This document shows positions 51,197-61,092 of a DNA stretch of 64,000 nt, piece by piece (the first letter of the stretch is position 1; each line of letters begins with the position of its first letter). Where the stretch lies: the NCBI GenBank assembly GCA_902582475.1, contig CACHSH010000002.1, positions 38,595-102,594 on the forward strand, read 5' to 3'. The notes under the pieces were generated by a model that was not told where the DNA came from, made no database searches, and saw only the letters and a program-made list of their open reading frames with translations. A program made the position numbers and the translations under genes. The stretch comes from an uncultured Pelagibacteraceae bacterium (GTDB lineage Bacteria; Pseudomonadota; Alphaproteobacteria; Pelagibacterales; Pelagibacteraceae).

Positions 51197-52380
51197 ATTT
51201 AAGTATTTATAAAATTTCAGAAAAATTTGTATTAAAAAAACTTAATAATATAAATTATGGAAATCTTATTTTAGAAAATTATAATGGTAAATCTTATAAT
51301 TTTGGGGAACAAGACAGTATTTTAAAAGCAAAAATAAAAATTTATAATCCTAAATTTTATTTAAACATCGTAAAGGGTGGTAGTACAGCCTTAGCCGAAA
51401 GCTATATTAAAAATGATTTTGAAACTAATAATTTACCATCACTTATAGAACTCACCGCTAAAAATATAAATATCACTCATGAATTTTCTGGAATTTTAAA
51501 TATATCAAGTTTAACCAGTATCTTTAGAAAAGTCTTTAAATCAAATACTAAAAAAAAAAGTGTGGAATATATTTCTAAACACTATGATTTGGGAAATGAA
51601 TTTTTTTCAACCTGGCTTGACAAAACTTTAACATATTCTTGTGGGATTTTTGATAAACCTGGACAAGAACTAGAAAAAGCACAAATTAATAAATACAACA
51701 AATTAATTAATATGATTAATCCCAAGCCTGGAGATAAAATTTTAGAAATAGGGTGTGGTTGGGGAGGGTTTGCAGAGCATCTTGCAAAAAATTACGATGT
51801 TCAACTAGATTGTATTACCATTTCAAAGAAACAATTTGAATTTACAAAAAAAAGAATAAATCGTCTTGGTTTAAACAATAAAGTAAAAGTGAAATTTTTA
51901 GACTATAGGGATTTAAAAGATAAATATGATGCGATTGCATCTATAGAAATGATAGAGGCTGTTGGAGAAAAACATTTGAATAAATATTTTTCTATAATTA
52001 AAAATAATCTAAAACCTGATGGGGTTGGTGCAATTCAAGCCATTATAATTAAAGATGAACTTTTTAACAGATATAGAAGAAATGAAGATTTTATTCAGAA
52101 ATATATTTTTCCAGGAGGCTTTCTGCCATCTCTTCAATCAATTAAAGATTACTCTAAAAAAACTGGATTAACGCTAAAGAGTTATAATTCTTATGGAACT
52201 CACTATTCACACACATTAAGCAAATGGAGAGAAAATTTTATAGGATCTTGGAACAATATTGCCAAACAAGGCTTTGATAATTCATTTAAAAAAATTTGGG
52301 ATTTCTATTTTTCTTATTGTGAAGCAGGTTTTAGATCGAAGAATATAGATTTAATACAATTTTCAGTTAGGAATAAATAA
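51193..52380 (+). CDS. cyclopropane-fatty-acyl-phospholipid synthase family SAM methyltransferase
   Basis: 395 aa; VEYISKHYDLGNEFFSTWLDKTLTYSCGIF, ILEIGCGWGGFAEHLAKNY, IEAVGEKHLNKYF. Confidence 0.92.
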   Translation: MNLSIYKISEKFVLKKLNNINYGNLILENYNGKSYNFGEQDSILKAKIKIYNPKFYLNIVKGGSTALAESYIKNDFETNNLPSLIELTAKNINITHEFSGILNISSLTSIFRKVFKSNTKKKSVEYISKHYDLGNEFFSTWLDKTLTYSCGIFDKPGQELEKAQINKYNKLINMINPKPGDKILEIGCGWGGFAEHLAKNYDVQLDCITISKKQFEFTKKRINRLGLNNKVKVKFLDYRDLKDKYDAIASIEMIEAVGEKHLNKYFSIIKNNLKPDGVGAIQAIIIKDELFNRYRRNEDFIQKYIFPGGFLPSLQSIKDYSKKTGLTLKSYNSYGTHYSHTLSKWRENFIGSWNNIAKQGFDNSFKKIWDFYFSYCEAGFRSKNIDLIQFSVRNK

Positions 52381-52383
52381 AAA

Positions 52384-52908
52384 ATGAGATATATATTAAC
52401 TTTATTTTTAACTTTGTTTTTAACTAACTGTGTGGCAGGTATGAAACCAGAGGATTTTAAGGATCAAAAACCAAAACTTATAATTGAAGAATTTTTAAAG
52501 GGAAATGTTAAGGCCTATGGTGTACTTCAGAATAGAGGTGGAAAAGTTACAAGACAGTTTTCTGCGGACCTAGATGGCAAATGGGATGGAAAACAATTAA
52601 TTCTAGATGAAAGATTTAATTGGTCTGATGGAGAAGTTCAGACAAGACAATGGAAAATAATAAAAAAAGATGATCATAATTACGAAGGCACCGCAGCAGA
52701 TGTTGTTGGCATAGCAAAAGGATTTTCTTACGGTTCTGCTTTTAAATTAGAATATGTTTTGCTAGTACCAGTAAAAGGAAAAGAAATTAAAATTACTTTT
52801 GATGATTGGATTTTTAAGCAAAGCGACACCGTTGCAATTAATAGGGCCAAAATGACTAAATTTGGTTTTAAAGTAGCGGAGCTAACAGTTGTTTTCATTA
52901 AAAATTAA
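52384..52908 (+). CDS. DUF3833-like lipoprotein
   Basis: 174 aa; lipobox-like LFLTNCVAG, DLDGKWDGKQLILDERFNWSDGEVQTRQW. Confidence 0.78.
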   Translation: MRYILTLFLTLFLTNCVAGMKPEDFKDQKPKLIIEEFLKGNVKAYGVLQNRGGKVTRQFSADLDGKWDGKQLILDERFNWSDGEVQTRQWKIIKKDDHNYEGTAADVVGIAKGFSYGSAFKLEYVLLVPVKGKEIKITFDDWIFKQSDTVAINRAKMTKFGFKVAELTVVFIKN

Positions 52909-52988
52909 GTTATTTACTTTAAATATAATCTTAATATTTAATTATTTTTTTTCTGGTTTTAACTTACAATAAATTATATTTCATAATT

Positions 52989-53453
52989 ATGTTAAGTAAT
53001 AAATATTTATCTTTATTTTTTATAATAATAATTACATTCCTTCCTTCTGTTATAGGCGGTGTTGTAACATCTATATATAAAGAGCCATGGTATACAGAAA
53101 TAATTCGACCATCGTTTAGTCCACCAGATTGGGTTTTTGGTCCAGTATGGACTACATTATATATTTTAATGTCAGTGGCAATTTGGTTAAATTGGATTTT
53201 TAATCGTGAAATTAAAACAATTAAAATCTATTTTTATCATATTTTTTTTAATTCAATTTGGAGTATAATTTTTTTCGGCTTTCATCAAATATTTTTAGCC
53301 ATGATCAATTTAGTTGTAATATTATTTTTTATCCTTTGGTTAATGAAAATTTATTACAAAAATAGTAAAATAAGTTTTTTACTAATGATACCTTATTTGC
53401 TATGGTCGTCTTACGCTTTATTACTTAATATGAGCATTTTTTATTTAAATTAA
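52989..53453 (+). CDS. TspO/MBR family protein
   Basis: 154 aa; KEPWYTEIIRPSFSPPDWVFGPVWTTLYILMSVAIWL. Confidence 0.93.
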   Translation: MLSNKYLSLFFIIIITFLPSVIGGVVTSIYKEPWYTEIIRPSFSPPDWVFGPVWTTLYILMSVAIWLNWIFNREIKTIKIYFYHIFFNSIWSIIFFGFHQIFLAMINLVVILFFILWLMKIYYKNSKISFLLMIPYLLWSSYALLLNMSIFYLN

Positions 53454-53455
53454 TA

Positions 53456-54559
53456 ATGGATGATATTGTTATAATTGGTGGGGGAATTATTGGCACAGCA
53501 ACAGCTTATTTTTTAACAAAAGAGGGAAGAAAAGTTAAAGTAATTGAGCAAGATCCTACCTACAAAAAAGCGTCATTTCCATTATCTCTAGGAGGTTTTA
53601 GAAGACAATTTTTTCAAAAAGAAAATATATTGCTTGGAAAATATGCAAGAGAATTCATTTTTCAAGTTCCAGAACTATTAAAAACAAAAAAAAACCCAAA
53701 ACCTACTACTAGTGTGGTTCCAAATGGTTACTTATTTCTATTTGGACCCAACCATGCTCTAGAACAATACGAAGCGCTTAAAAATCATAAACATTGCGAC
53801 GCGGGTACCAAAAATATAAAAGGTTCAGAACTTAAAAAAAAATTTCCATATGTAAATGACGAAGGTATCGAAACGGTAACATATACTGATGATAAAAAAG
53901 AAGGCTGGATTGATCCTTATTTGTTTCATGGAGCTCTCAAAAATAAGGCTCAAGAACAGGGCGCTGAATTTGTTAAAGGTGAAATCAAAGATGTTTCTGA
54001 GATTAATTCAAATATTATAATTTGCGCAGTTGGTTATAATACAAATAATTTACTAAAAGATGTGCCTGTTGTGCCTCAAAAGCATACAGTATTTAGAATT
54101 AGTTGTCCTAAACATATACCTGAAATGCCATTAACTTCTGATTTTACTACAGGCGTTTATTGGAGACCTGAAGGAAAGGAATATTTAGCAGGCTCTCCTA
54201 TATCAACATTTGACGCAAATGACCTTGAACCTGACTGGGATCACTTCGAGGATTTGGTTTGGCCAGCATTGGCAAAAAGAATTCCAGTTTTTGAAAAACT
54301 CAAATTGACGGGCGGATGGGCCGGATATTACGACTGTAACAAACTAGATAATAATGCAGTCGTTGGAAAGCATCCAAAATATAAAAATCTATATTTAGCG
54401 TCTGGTTTTACCGGAAGAGGTTTAATGCAAGCACCAGGTATCGGTAGAGCTTTAACAGAATTAATTACTACTGGATCTTTTCAGTCAATTGATTTAAATG
54501 CCTTATCTGTAAACAGAGTTCTTGAAAATAAAAAAATACCAGAACCATATGTGCTTTAA
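53456..54559 (+). CDS. FAD-dependent oxidoreductase (DAO family)
   Basis: 367 aa; DDIVIIGGGIIGTATAYFLTKEGRKVKVIEQD, GLMQAPGIGRALTELI. Confidence 0.88.
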   Translation: MDDIVIIGGGIIGTATAYFLTKEGRKVKVIEQDPTYKKASFPLSLGGFRRQFFQKENILLGKYAREFIFQVPELLKTKKNPKPTTSVVPNGYLFLFGPNHALEQYEALKNHKHCDAGTKNIKGSELKKKFPYVNDEGIETVTYTDDKKEGWIDPYLFHGALKNKAQEQGAEFVKGEIKDVSEINSNIIICAVGYNTNNLLKDVPVVPQKHTVFRISCPKHIPEMPLTSDFTTGVYWRPEGKEYLAGSPISTFDANDLEPDWDHFEDLVWPALAKRIPVFEKLKLTGGWAGYYDCNKLDNNAVVGKHPKYKNLYLASGFTGRGLMQAPGIGRALTELITTGSFQSIDLNALSVNRVLENKKIPEPYVL

Positions 54560-55078
54560 ATGAAATCAAATTTTTTAAATAGAATTTATAGGGCTATAAA
54601 AATTGATCCTGACTTATATGAAGAAGTTGAACATGATAAATCGGCTACTTTTCAGGCTGCCTCAGTAGTAATTCTTTCAAGCTTGGCAGCAGGAATAGGA
54701 GCAATTCATTTGGGAGCTTCAAATTTACTTTTAGGCCCTTTACTCTCTTTAGCAAGTTGGTATTTTTGGGCTTTTCTTATCTATATTGTTGGAACAAAAA
54801 TATTTCCTGATAAACAAACTAAAAGTAATCATGGAGAATTACTTAGAACAATTGGTTTTTCTAGCGCACCCGGTTTAATTAGAGTATTTGGTTTTACACC
54901 AGAGCTTATGACTGTAACTTTTATCGGATCATCATTATGGATGCTCGCCTGTATGGTGGTAGGAGTAAGACAGGCTCTCGATTATAAAAGCTTGTGGAAA
55001 GCTTTTGGGGTAGTAGTTGTTTGCTGGTTTCTTCAAGCTTTATTATTATTTTTGTTGGTGATGTTGTTTAATAGATAA
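54560..55078 (+). CDS. YIP1 family membrane protein
   Basis: 172 aa, five hydrophobic segments, TIGFSSAPGLIRVFGF. Confidence 0.7.
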   Translation: MKSNFLNRIYRAIKIDPDLYEEVEHDKSATFQAASVVILSSLAAGIGAIHLGASNLLLGPLLSLASWYFWAFLIYIVGTKIFPDKQTKSNHGELLRTIGFSSAPGLIRVFGFTPELMTVTFIGSSLWMLACMVVGVRQALDYKSLWKAFGVVVVCWFLQALLLFLLVMLFNR

Positions 55079-55079
55079 C

Positions 55080-55547
55080 TTAAATTTTTGTTGGATTTGG
55101 TTTATCCTTATAAACTTTTTTGGGATCAAATTTTTTCTTTTTATTATTAAAATTTATTTTTATTTTTTCTTCATTATCAATTTTTCCAAGGGTTATCGAC
55201 CTATAAAAACAAGATTTATAACCAACATGACAACTAGCTCCATCACCTATATCCACACTCATCCATATAGAGTCTTGATCATCATCTATTCTCATTTCAA
55301 TAACTTTTTGAATAAAACCACTAGTCTCACCTTTGTGCCAAACCTCTTTTCTTGATCTGCTCCAGTAATGCGCTTCCTGAGTTTCAATTGTTTTTTTTAA
55401 AGCATCAGAGTTCATGAAACCTTGCATTAAAACTTCTTTAGTTTTAAAGTCAGTTGTTGTAACCGGTATGAGACCGTTGCTATCAAATTTTGGAGAAAGT
55501 AAATTTCCTTCTTCGATATCTGCGACATTTTCTCTTTTTTTAAACAT
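55080..55547 (-). CDS. hisI: phosphoribosyl-AMP cyclohydrolase
   Basis: 155 aa; VLMQGFMNSDALKKTIETQEAHYWSRSRKEVWHKGETSG, CHVGYKSCFYRSI. Confidence 0.92.
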   Translation of the reverse strand: MFKKRENVADIEEGNLLSPKFDSNGLIPVTTTDFKTKEVLMQGFMNSDALKKTIETQEAHYWSRSRKEVWHKGETSGFIQKVIEMRIDDDQDSIWMSVDIGDGASCHVGYKSCFYRSITLGKIDNEEKIKINFNNKKKKFDPKKVYKDKPNPTKI

Positions 55548-55618
55548 TTGATTTATGATTTTAATACTTTTTAATAGTTTGCATAAGTAAATAATATTAT
55601 ATATTAATTTTAATTATT

Positions 55619-56236
55619 ATGAAAATAGTTAAAAACTTAGATTCTACAATTTTGAATGGTAAATCCGAAGTTTCTGATAAACAAGCAGAGGAAGCTTTTA
55701 GAACTATTATTCGTTGGATTGGTGAAAACCCTGATAGGGAAGGCTTGGTTGAAACACCAAGAAGAGTTACTAAGGCATTTAAAGAATATTTTAAGGGATA
55801 CAAACAGGAGATTACGTCAGAACTATTAAAAACTTTTGGAGATGTTAATGGGTATGATGATATGGTTTTACAAAAAAATATTTCGGTATCAAGCCATTGC
55901 GAACATCATATGGCTCCAATTATAGGTGTCGCTCATGTAGCTTACCTGCCTAACAAGAGAGTGGTTGGGTTAAGCAAACTTGCAAGAGTCGTTGAAGTTT
56001 ACTCAAAAAGACTCCAAACACAGGAAAGATTGACAATGCAGATCGCAGACAGTCTTATGAAAGGTTTGGATGCACATGGGGTTGCAGTTACAATTGATTC
56101 TACCCATCAATGTATGACCATGAGAGGAATTAAAAAAGAAAAAGCCACAACAATTACAAATTATTTTTTAGGTAAGTTTAAAAATGATTTAAGTTTTCAA
56201 AATAGATTTTTAAGATATATTTCGGATAAAAATTAA
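55619..56236 (+). CDS. folE: GTP cyclohydrolase I
   Basis: 205 aa; GENPDREGLVETPRRVTKAF, SSHCEHHMAPIIGVAHVAYLP, VYSKRLQTQERLTMQIAD. Confidence 0.96.
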   Translation: MKIVKNLDSTILNGKSEVSDKQAEEAFRTIIRWIGENPDREGLVETPRRVTKAFKEYFKGYKQEITSELLKTFGDVNGYDDMVLQKNISVSSHCEHHMAPIIGVAHVAYLPNKRVVGLSKLARVVEVYSKRLQTQERLTMQIADSLMKGLDAHGVAVTIDSTHQCMTMRGIKKEKATTITNYFLGKFKNDLSFQNRFLRYISDKN

Positions 56237-56427
56237 TCTTCTTCTCTCCAATTATCTATATATAATTTATAGCATGCATACGATACAGCAACTATTCCGT
56301 AGCAAAAAGCAAATAGTAGACCATCTTTTTTTCCAAATAAATACCAACCTATTTGAAAAGCTAAAATTGGAGAAAGCAATATCAATATTATTATACTCAG
56401 TCTTATATAATAGGGAAATCTCTTCAT
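56233..56427 (-). CDS. small membrane protein, unknown function
   Basis: 64 aa, two hydrophobic segments; overlaps folE stop by 4 nt convergently. Confidence 0.45.
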   Translation of the reverse strand: MKRFPYYIRLSIIILILLSPILAFQIGWYLFGKKDGLLFAFCYGIVAVSYACYKLYIDNWREED

Positions 56428-56491
56428 AATAAATAATACGACTTAAAGAAATTATTTGTCATATTAATTTGTCACATGTAAGATCAATCAA

Positions 56492-57493
56492 ATGTCAAAG
56501 AAATTCAAAGCAATAGTAATAAATAATCAAAATGAAAAGTTTACACGCGAGGTTAAAGAGGTAGACACTGATATTTTGAAAGACGGCAATGTTCTGGTGA
56601 AAGTTGATTATTCAAGTTTAAATTATAAAGATGCAATGATATTAAAGGATGGCGGAAGAATTGTAAGAAAATTTCCATTTATACCAGGGATTGATTTTTC
56701 AGGATCAGTCATTGAGTCTGCTGATAATAAATTTAAAAAGGATGACAAAGTAATATTAACCGGGTTTAGAGTTGGAGAGGCATACTTTGGTGGCTTTTCT
56801 CAATACGCTAAAGTTGATTCAAATTTTTTGGTTAAAATCCCTGAAAATTTAGATACCAAAAAGTCTATGATGTTAGGTACAGCAGGTTTTACTGCATTAC
56901 TTTGTTCTTTCGCTGTAAAAGCAAAAGAAGAACTTTTACTTGGTACAAAAGTAAAAGATGTTTTGGTTACTGGAGCTACTGGTGGTGTAGGTAGCATCGC
57001 AATAATGATATTATCTAAAATGGGATATGATGTTCATGCAGTCACAGGAAAAAAAGATAAAAATGAATATTTAAAGGATCTCGGGGCAAAGAACATTATT
57101 GATAGAAAAGAGTTTGAGGGTGAGAGCAAGTTGTTAGAAAAAGGTTTGTGGGATGGAGTAGTAGACACAGTTGGTGGTCAAGCACTAACAAAAATCTTTG
57201 CACAAACAAAGCCAGGCGGAATAGTAGCAGCATGCGGTAATGCAGGAGGTAATAAAATTAATACAACAGTCATGCCTTTTATTATTAGAGGTGTAAAGCT
57301 TTGGGGAATAGACTCCTCAGGCTCATCCTTAAAAAGAAGAGAATTTGTTTGGAACCAAGCTGCTAAATTAATAGATTTTTCTAAGGTACAGACATTTACA
57401 AAAGAGCTTTCATTTAACGATCTTTTGGAAACTTATCCTGAATTATTAAAAGGTGAATTTTTCGGAAGAGCTATAATAAACACAAACAAATAA
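56492..57493 (+). CDS. acuI: MDR-family acryloyl-CoA reductase / YhdH-AcuI oxidoreductase
   Basis: 333 aa; VDYSSLNYKDAMILKDGGRIVRKFPFIPGIDFSGSV, VLVTGATGGVGSIAI. Confidence 0.85.
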   Translation: MSKKFKAIVINNQNEKFTREVKEVDTDILKDGNVLVKVDYSSLNYKDAMILKDGGRIVRKFPFIPGIDFSGSVIESADNKFKKDDKVILTGFRVGEAYFGGFSQYAKVDSNFLVKIPENLDTKKSMMLGTAGFTALLCSFAVKAKEELLLGTKVKDVLVTGATGGVGSIAIMILSKMGYDVHAVTGKKDKNEYLKDLGAKNIIDRKEFEGESKLLEKGLWDGVVDTVGGQALTKIFAQTKPGGIVAACGNAGGNKINTTVMPFIIRGVKLWGIDSSGSSLKRREFVWNQAAKLIDFSKVQTFTKELSFNDLLETYPELLKGEFFGRAIINTNK

Positions 57494-57505
57494 TAAAGAT
57501 AATTA

Positions 57506-58396
57506 ATGGATTGGGATAAATTAAAAATTTTTCACACTGTTGCTGAGGCTGGAAGCTTTACTAATGCATCCACAATTTTAAATTTGAGTCAATCAGCTAT
57601 AAGTCGTCAGATTCAATCTTTAGAATTAGAACTAAAAATTCACTTATTTGAGAGACACGCCAGAGGCTTGGTTCTTACAAACAATGGAGAATATTTATAT
57701 AAAACTGCGAATGAAGTTATTTCAAAACTTAAAGATGTAGAGGCCACTCTTAGTGACGAAAAAGATAAAATTAATGGAAAATTAACTGTTACGACCGTAG
57801 TTAGTTTCGGCACTACTTGGTTAACCCCAAGAATACAGGAATTTATGAGTCTTCATCCTGAAATTGAAATTGATTTAATTTTTGATGATAAAGAATTAGA
57901 CCTTAGTACTAGACAATCTGACATTGGAATTTTTATGAGAAGACCAAAACAATTAAATTACATACAAAAAAAATTAATTGATCTCCACTACCATATATAT
58001 GGATCCACTAAATATTTAGAAAAAAATGGACACCCCAAAAAAATTTCAGATTTAAATAAACATAAATTCATATCTTATGGAAGAGGAGCTCCTTCTCCAG
58101 TTTTTAATCCTGATTGGGCACTTAAATTAGGTTCAAAAGATAATAAAAAAAGAAAACCAGTGATGAAAGTTAATAGTGTTTATGGTTTATTATTGGCTGT
58201 TCAAAGTGGTGTAGGCTTAGCAGCTTTACCAGATTACATAACAGTTAATGTCCCTAATATCACAAAAGTACTTCCAGAAATAGAAGGGCCTTTAACAGAG
58301 GCACACTTTGTTTATCCGCAATCTTTAAAAAATGTTGGCAAAGTTAAAGCCTTTAGAAATTTTTTGTTTAGCAAAGTAAGTGAGTGGAAGTTTTAA
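57506..58396 (+). CDS. LysR family transcriptional regulator
   Basis: 296 aa; WDKLKIFHTVAEAGSFTNASTILNLSQSAISRQIQSLELELKIHLFERHARG HTH. Confidence 0.94.
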   Translation: MDWDKLKIFHTVAEAGSFTNASTILNLSQSAISRQIQSLELELKIHLFERHARGLVLTNNGEYLYKTANEVISKLKDVEATLSDEKDKINGKLTVTTVVSFGTTWLTPRIQEFMSLHPEIEIDLIFDDKELDLSTRQSDIGIFMRRPKQLNYIQKKLIDLHYHIYGSTKYLEKNGHPKKISDLNKHKFISYGRGAPSPVFNPDWALKLGSKDNKKRKPVMKVNSVYGLLLAVQSGVGLAALPDYITVNVPNITKVLPEIEGPLTEAHFVYPQSLKNVGKVKAFRNFLFSKVSEWKF

Positions 58397-58398
58397 AA

Positions 58399-58746
58399 TT
58401 AAGTTGTTTGAGCTTTAATTTTTAGTTTTGCCCCATCCTCAATTGAAAGGTTTTTTTGATTTAATTCACCCTCGACGTCTGCAGATGATTTAATTCTTAA
58501 TTTGTCTGATTTAACATTGCCCTTTAATGCTCCACCTAAACTAACGTCTTTTGCAATAATATTTCCTTTTATATTTGAACCTTCAAAGGAATTCAGCTCC
58601 TCAACATTGATGTCGCCTTCAATTTTTGCGTCAGTCATCAATTTTTCTTTTTCAACTATATTACCTTTTACAGACACATCTGATAGAAGCACTGATGTTT
58701 TTTCACTCATAGCGATAATTCTACAATTATAGGTTGATAAAATCAA
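58399..58746 (-). CDS. bactofilin-like polymer-forming protein
   Basis: 115 aa (start possibly internal at MSEKTSV); repeated beta-helix turns such as GNIVEKEKLMTDAKIEGDINVEELNSFEGSNIKGNIIAKDVSLGGALKGNV. Confidence 0.75.
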   Translation of the reverse strand: MILSTYNCRIIAMSEKTSVLLSDVSVKGNIVEKEKLMTDAKIEGDINVEELNSFEGSNIKGNIIAKDVSLGGALKGNVKSDKLRIKSSADVEGELNQKNLSIEDGAKLKIKAQTT

Positions 58747-58795
58747 ATGTTTAAAATATCCATTATTTGATTAAAAAGACACTAAAATTAAAAAA

Positions 58796-59521
58796 ATGAT
58801 ACCGCTTAAAGACGATAATCCAACCAGCAAAAAACCAATTGTAAGTTATAGTATAATTGCCTTCTGCGTGGTTATTTTTTTAGCTCAACTTGGTTTGAGT
58901 GAAAATGAGTTAAAAGATTTTACCTATTCATATGGATTAATACCGTCTGTACTAATGGGCATTGATCAGTTACCTAGTGATCTTTTTAAAATTTCTCCTG
59001 TTGGAACAATTTTTACATCAATGTTTATGCATGGCGGATGGATGCACTTAATTGGAAACATGCTTTATCTATGGATTTTTGCTGACAATATTGAAGACGA
59101 TCTTGGAACCTTGAACTTCGTAATATTTTATTTTGTATGTGGTGTAGGAGCTGCTATGTCACAAGTTTTAGTAGATATAAATTCACAGATCCCAATGATT
59201 GGTGCAAGCGGAGCTATTGGAGGTGTACTAGGAGCATATTTAATTAATTATCCAAATGCTAAAGTTTTAGTACTAATTCCCTTTGGTTTTTTTAGTCAAT
59301 TGTTAAAAATTAGAGCACTTTATGTACTTGGGTTTTGGTTTATTTTGCAATTTATAAATTCTTTTCTTTCCTCATCATCTGTAGGAGGAGTAGCATATGC
59401 CGCGCACATAGGTGGTTTTATTTCAGGTGTAATTTTGATATTATTTTTTAACAAAAAAAGTAGAAAAATAAATTATAAAAATAAAACTAAACAGAATAAA
59501 AAAGGACCTTGGGAGCAATGA
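58796..59521 (+). CDS. rhomboid family intramembrane serine protease
   Basis: 241 aa; MFMHGGWMHLIGNMLYLWIFADNIEDDLG, MIGASGAIGGVLGAYL, AAHIGGFISG. Confidence 0.95.
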   Translation: MIPLKDDNPTSKKPIVSYSIIAFCVVIFLAQLGLSENELKDFTYSYGLIPSVLMGIDQLPSDLFKISPVGTIFTSMFMHGGWMHLIGNMLYLWIFADNIEDDLGTLNFVIFYFVCGVGAAMSQVLVDINSQIPMIGASGAIGGVLGAYLINYPNAKVLVLIPFGFFSQLLKIRALYVLGFWFILQFINSFLSSSSVGGVAYAAHIGGFISGVILILFFNKKSRKINYKNKTKQNKKGPWEQ

Positions 59522-60615
59522 ATTTTATCATACCGTTTATAATACTAATTACTGTTGTTGTTTTTATACATGAATATGGACATTATTATTTTGCAAAAAG
59601 ATATAAAGTAGGTGTAACAGATTTTTCTATAGGATTTGGTAAAGAAATCTTTGGTTTTAATGACAAGAGCGGTACTAGGTGGAAATTTTGTTTAATACCA
59701 TTAGGCGGATATGTAAAATTTTTTGGTGACAGAAATGTCTTTAGCCAAGCTGAACAAGAGGAAATTTTAAAAAAATATAGTAAAAATGATCAGGAAAAAT
59801 TATTTATTACAAAACCTTTATACCAAAGAGCATTAATAGTTTTCGGTGGCCCATTAGCAAATTTTTTATTAGCAATTTTAATCTTCTCTTCTATATATAT
59901 GTTTATAGGAAAAGATTTTACACCAGCTAAAATAGATAAAGTATCTATTGATAGTCCTGCAGAAAAAGCAGGTTTGTTAAAAAATGATATTATAGTTGGC
60001 GTTAATAAAAATAAAGTTTTAAGTATAAGGGAGGTATCAACTTTTATTAATACCTCTACATCAGAAACTATAGACATTACTGTAAAAAGAAATGATAGAG
60101 AAATTACTTTTCAAACTAAACCTAGAATCATTGATTCAAAAGATGCTTTTGGCAACGCTATTAAAAAAAAAATTATTGGAATTTCGATCACGCCAGCAAC
60201 AAATGATATAAATCAAAAAAAATTGGGTCCCGTTTCAGCTATATATTATTCAATCAAAGAAATTTGGTTTGTTTCAAAAACAACCCTTGGTTACGTCGGG
60301 TCTTTAATAACAGGTAATGCAGACACTTCCCAACTTGGCGGACCTATTAAGATTGCAAAAATTTCTGGTCAGGTTGCAGAATTTGGTTTATTAGCTTTTA
60401 TAAGCACTATTGCTTACATATCCATTAGCCTAGGATTAATTAACCTTTTCCCTATTCCTTTATTAGACGGAGGGCATTTAATGTTTTTTCTATTTGAAAA
60501 AATCTTAGGCCGACCTTTATCACAAAAAACTCAGGAAGGTTTTTTTCGAATCGGTCTTTTTTTGCTAATTTCTTTAATGGTTTTTACTACTTTTAACGAT
60601 ATTAATACTTGGTAA
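59518..60615 (+). CDS. rseP: RIP (site-2) metalloprotease, M50 family
   Basis: VVFIHEYGHYYFAKRYKVGVTDFSIGFG, PDZ-like middle, LGLINLFPIPLLDGGHLMFF; ATG at 59518 overlaps rhomboid stop. Confidence 0.93.
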   Translation: MNFIIPFIILITVVVFIHEYGHYYFAKRYKVGVTDFSIGFGKEIFGFNDKSGTRWKFCLIPLGGYVKFFGDRNVFSQAEQEEILKKYSKNDQEKLFITKPLYQRALIVFGGPLANFLLAILIFSSIYMFIGKDFTPAKIDKVSIDSPAEKAGLLKNDIIVGVNKNKVLSIREVSTFINTSTSETIDITVKRNDREITFQTKPRIIDSKDAFGNAIKKKIIGISITPATNDINQKKLGPVSAIYYSIKEIWFVSKTTLGYVGSLITGNADTSQLGGPIKIAKISGQVAEFGLLAFISTIAYISISLGLINLFPIPLLDGGHLMFFLFEKILGRPLSQKTQEGFFRIGLFLLISLMVFTTFNDINTW

Positions 60616-60771
60616 TTTTTTTTGGTTTTTTATAGGCCTTAAAAAAGGTAGTAAAATCAACATTTTTTTTATGTACAATATATAGTGTTAATATGTGTTG
60701 AAAACACTAGATTATTGTTGATTTTGTTGAATTTATATAGAAATTCAAAATATCAATAAAAAGGGGCATAA

Positions 60772-61047
60772 ATGAACAAAAAACAACTAGTAAACAAAAT
60801 TGCTTCTACTTTAAATCAAAGCAAAGCTGATGCGGAAAGGACTTTCGACACAATTACGCAGATTATATTGGATTGTTTAAAAAGTGATGAACCCGTAAAA
60901 ATCGCTGGTTTTGGCACATATAAAGTAGCAAAAAGAAAGGCCAGAATAGGAAGAAACCCTAGAACTGGCGAGCAAATTCAAATTAGCGCTTCACAGAAGG
61001 TTAAATTCCTTCCAGCGAAAAGTTTGAAAGATATGTTCAATAAGTAA
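60772..61047 (+). CDS. HU family DNA-binding protein
   Basis: 91 aa; MNKKQLVNKIASTLNQSKADAERTFDTI, GRNPRTGEQIQISASQKVKFLPAKSLKD. Confidence 0.95.
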   Translation: MNKKQLVNKIASTLNQSKADAERTFDTITQIILDCLKSDEPVKIAGFGTYKVAKRKARIGRNPRTGEQIQISASQKVKFLPAKSLKDMFNK

Positions 61048-61055
61048 AAGAATTT

Positions 61056-61092
61056 AAACAATCCCTGAAATAGCTGTTTCCAGGGATTGTTT
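61056..61092 (+). terminator. long hairpin downstream of HU gene
   Basis: AAACAATCCCTGAAA...TTTCCAGGGATTGTTT, one-base bulge, no long U-tract afterwards. Confidence 0.65.
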
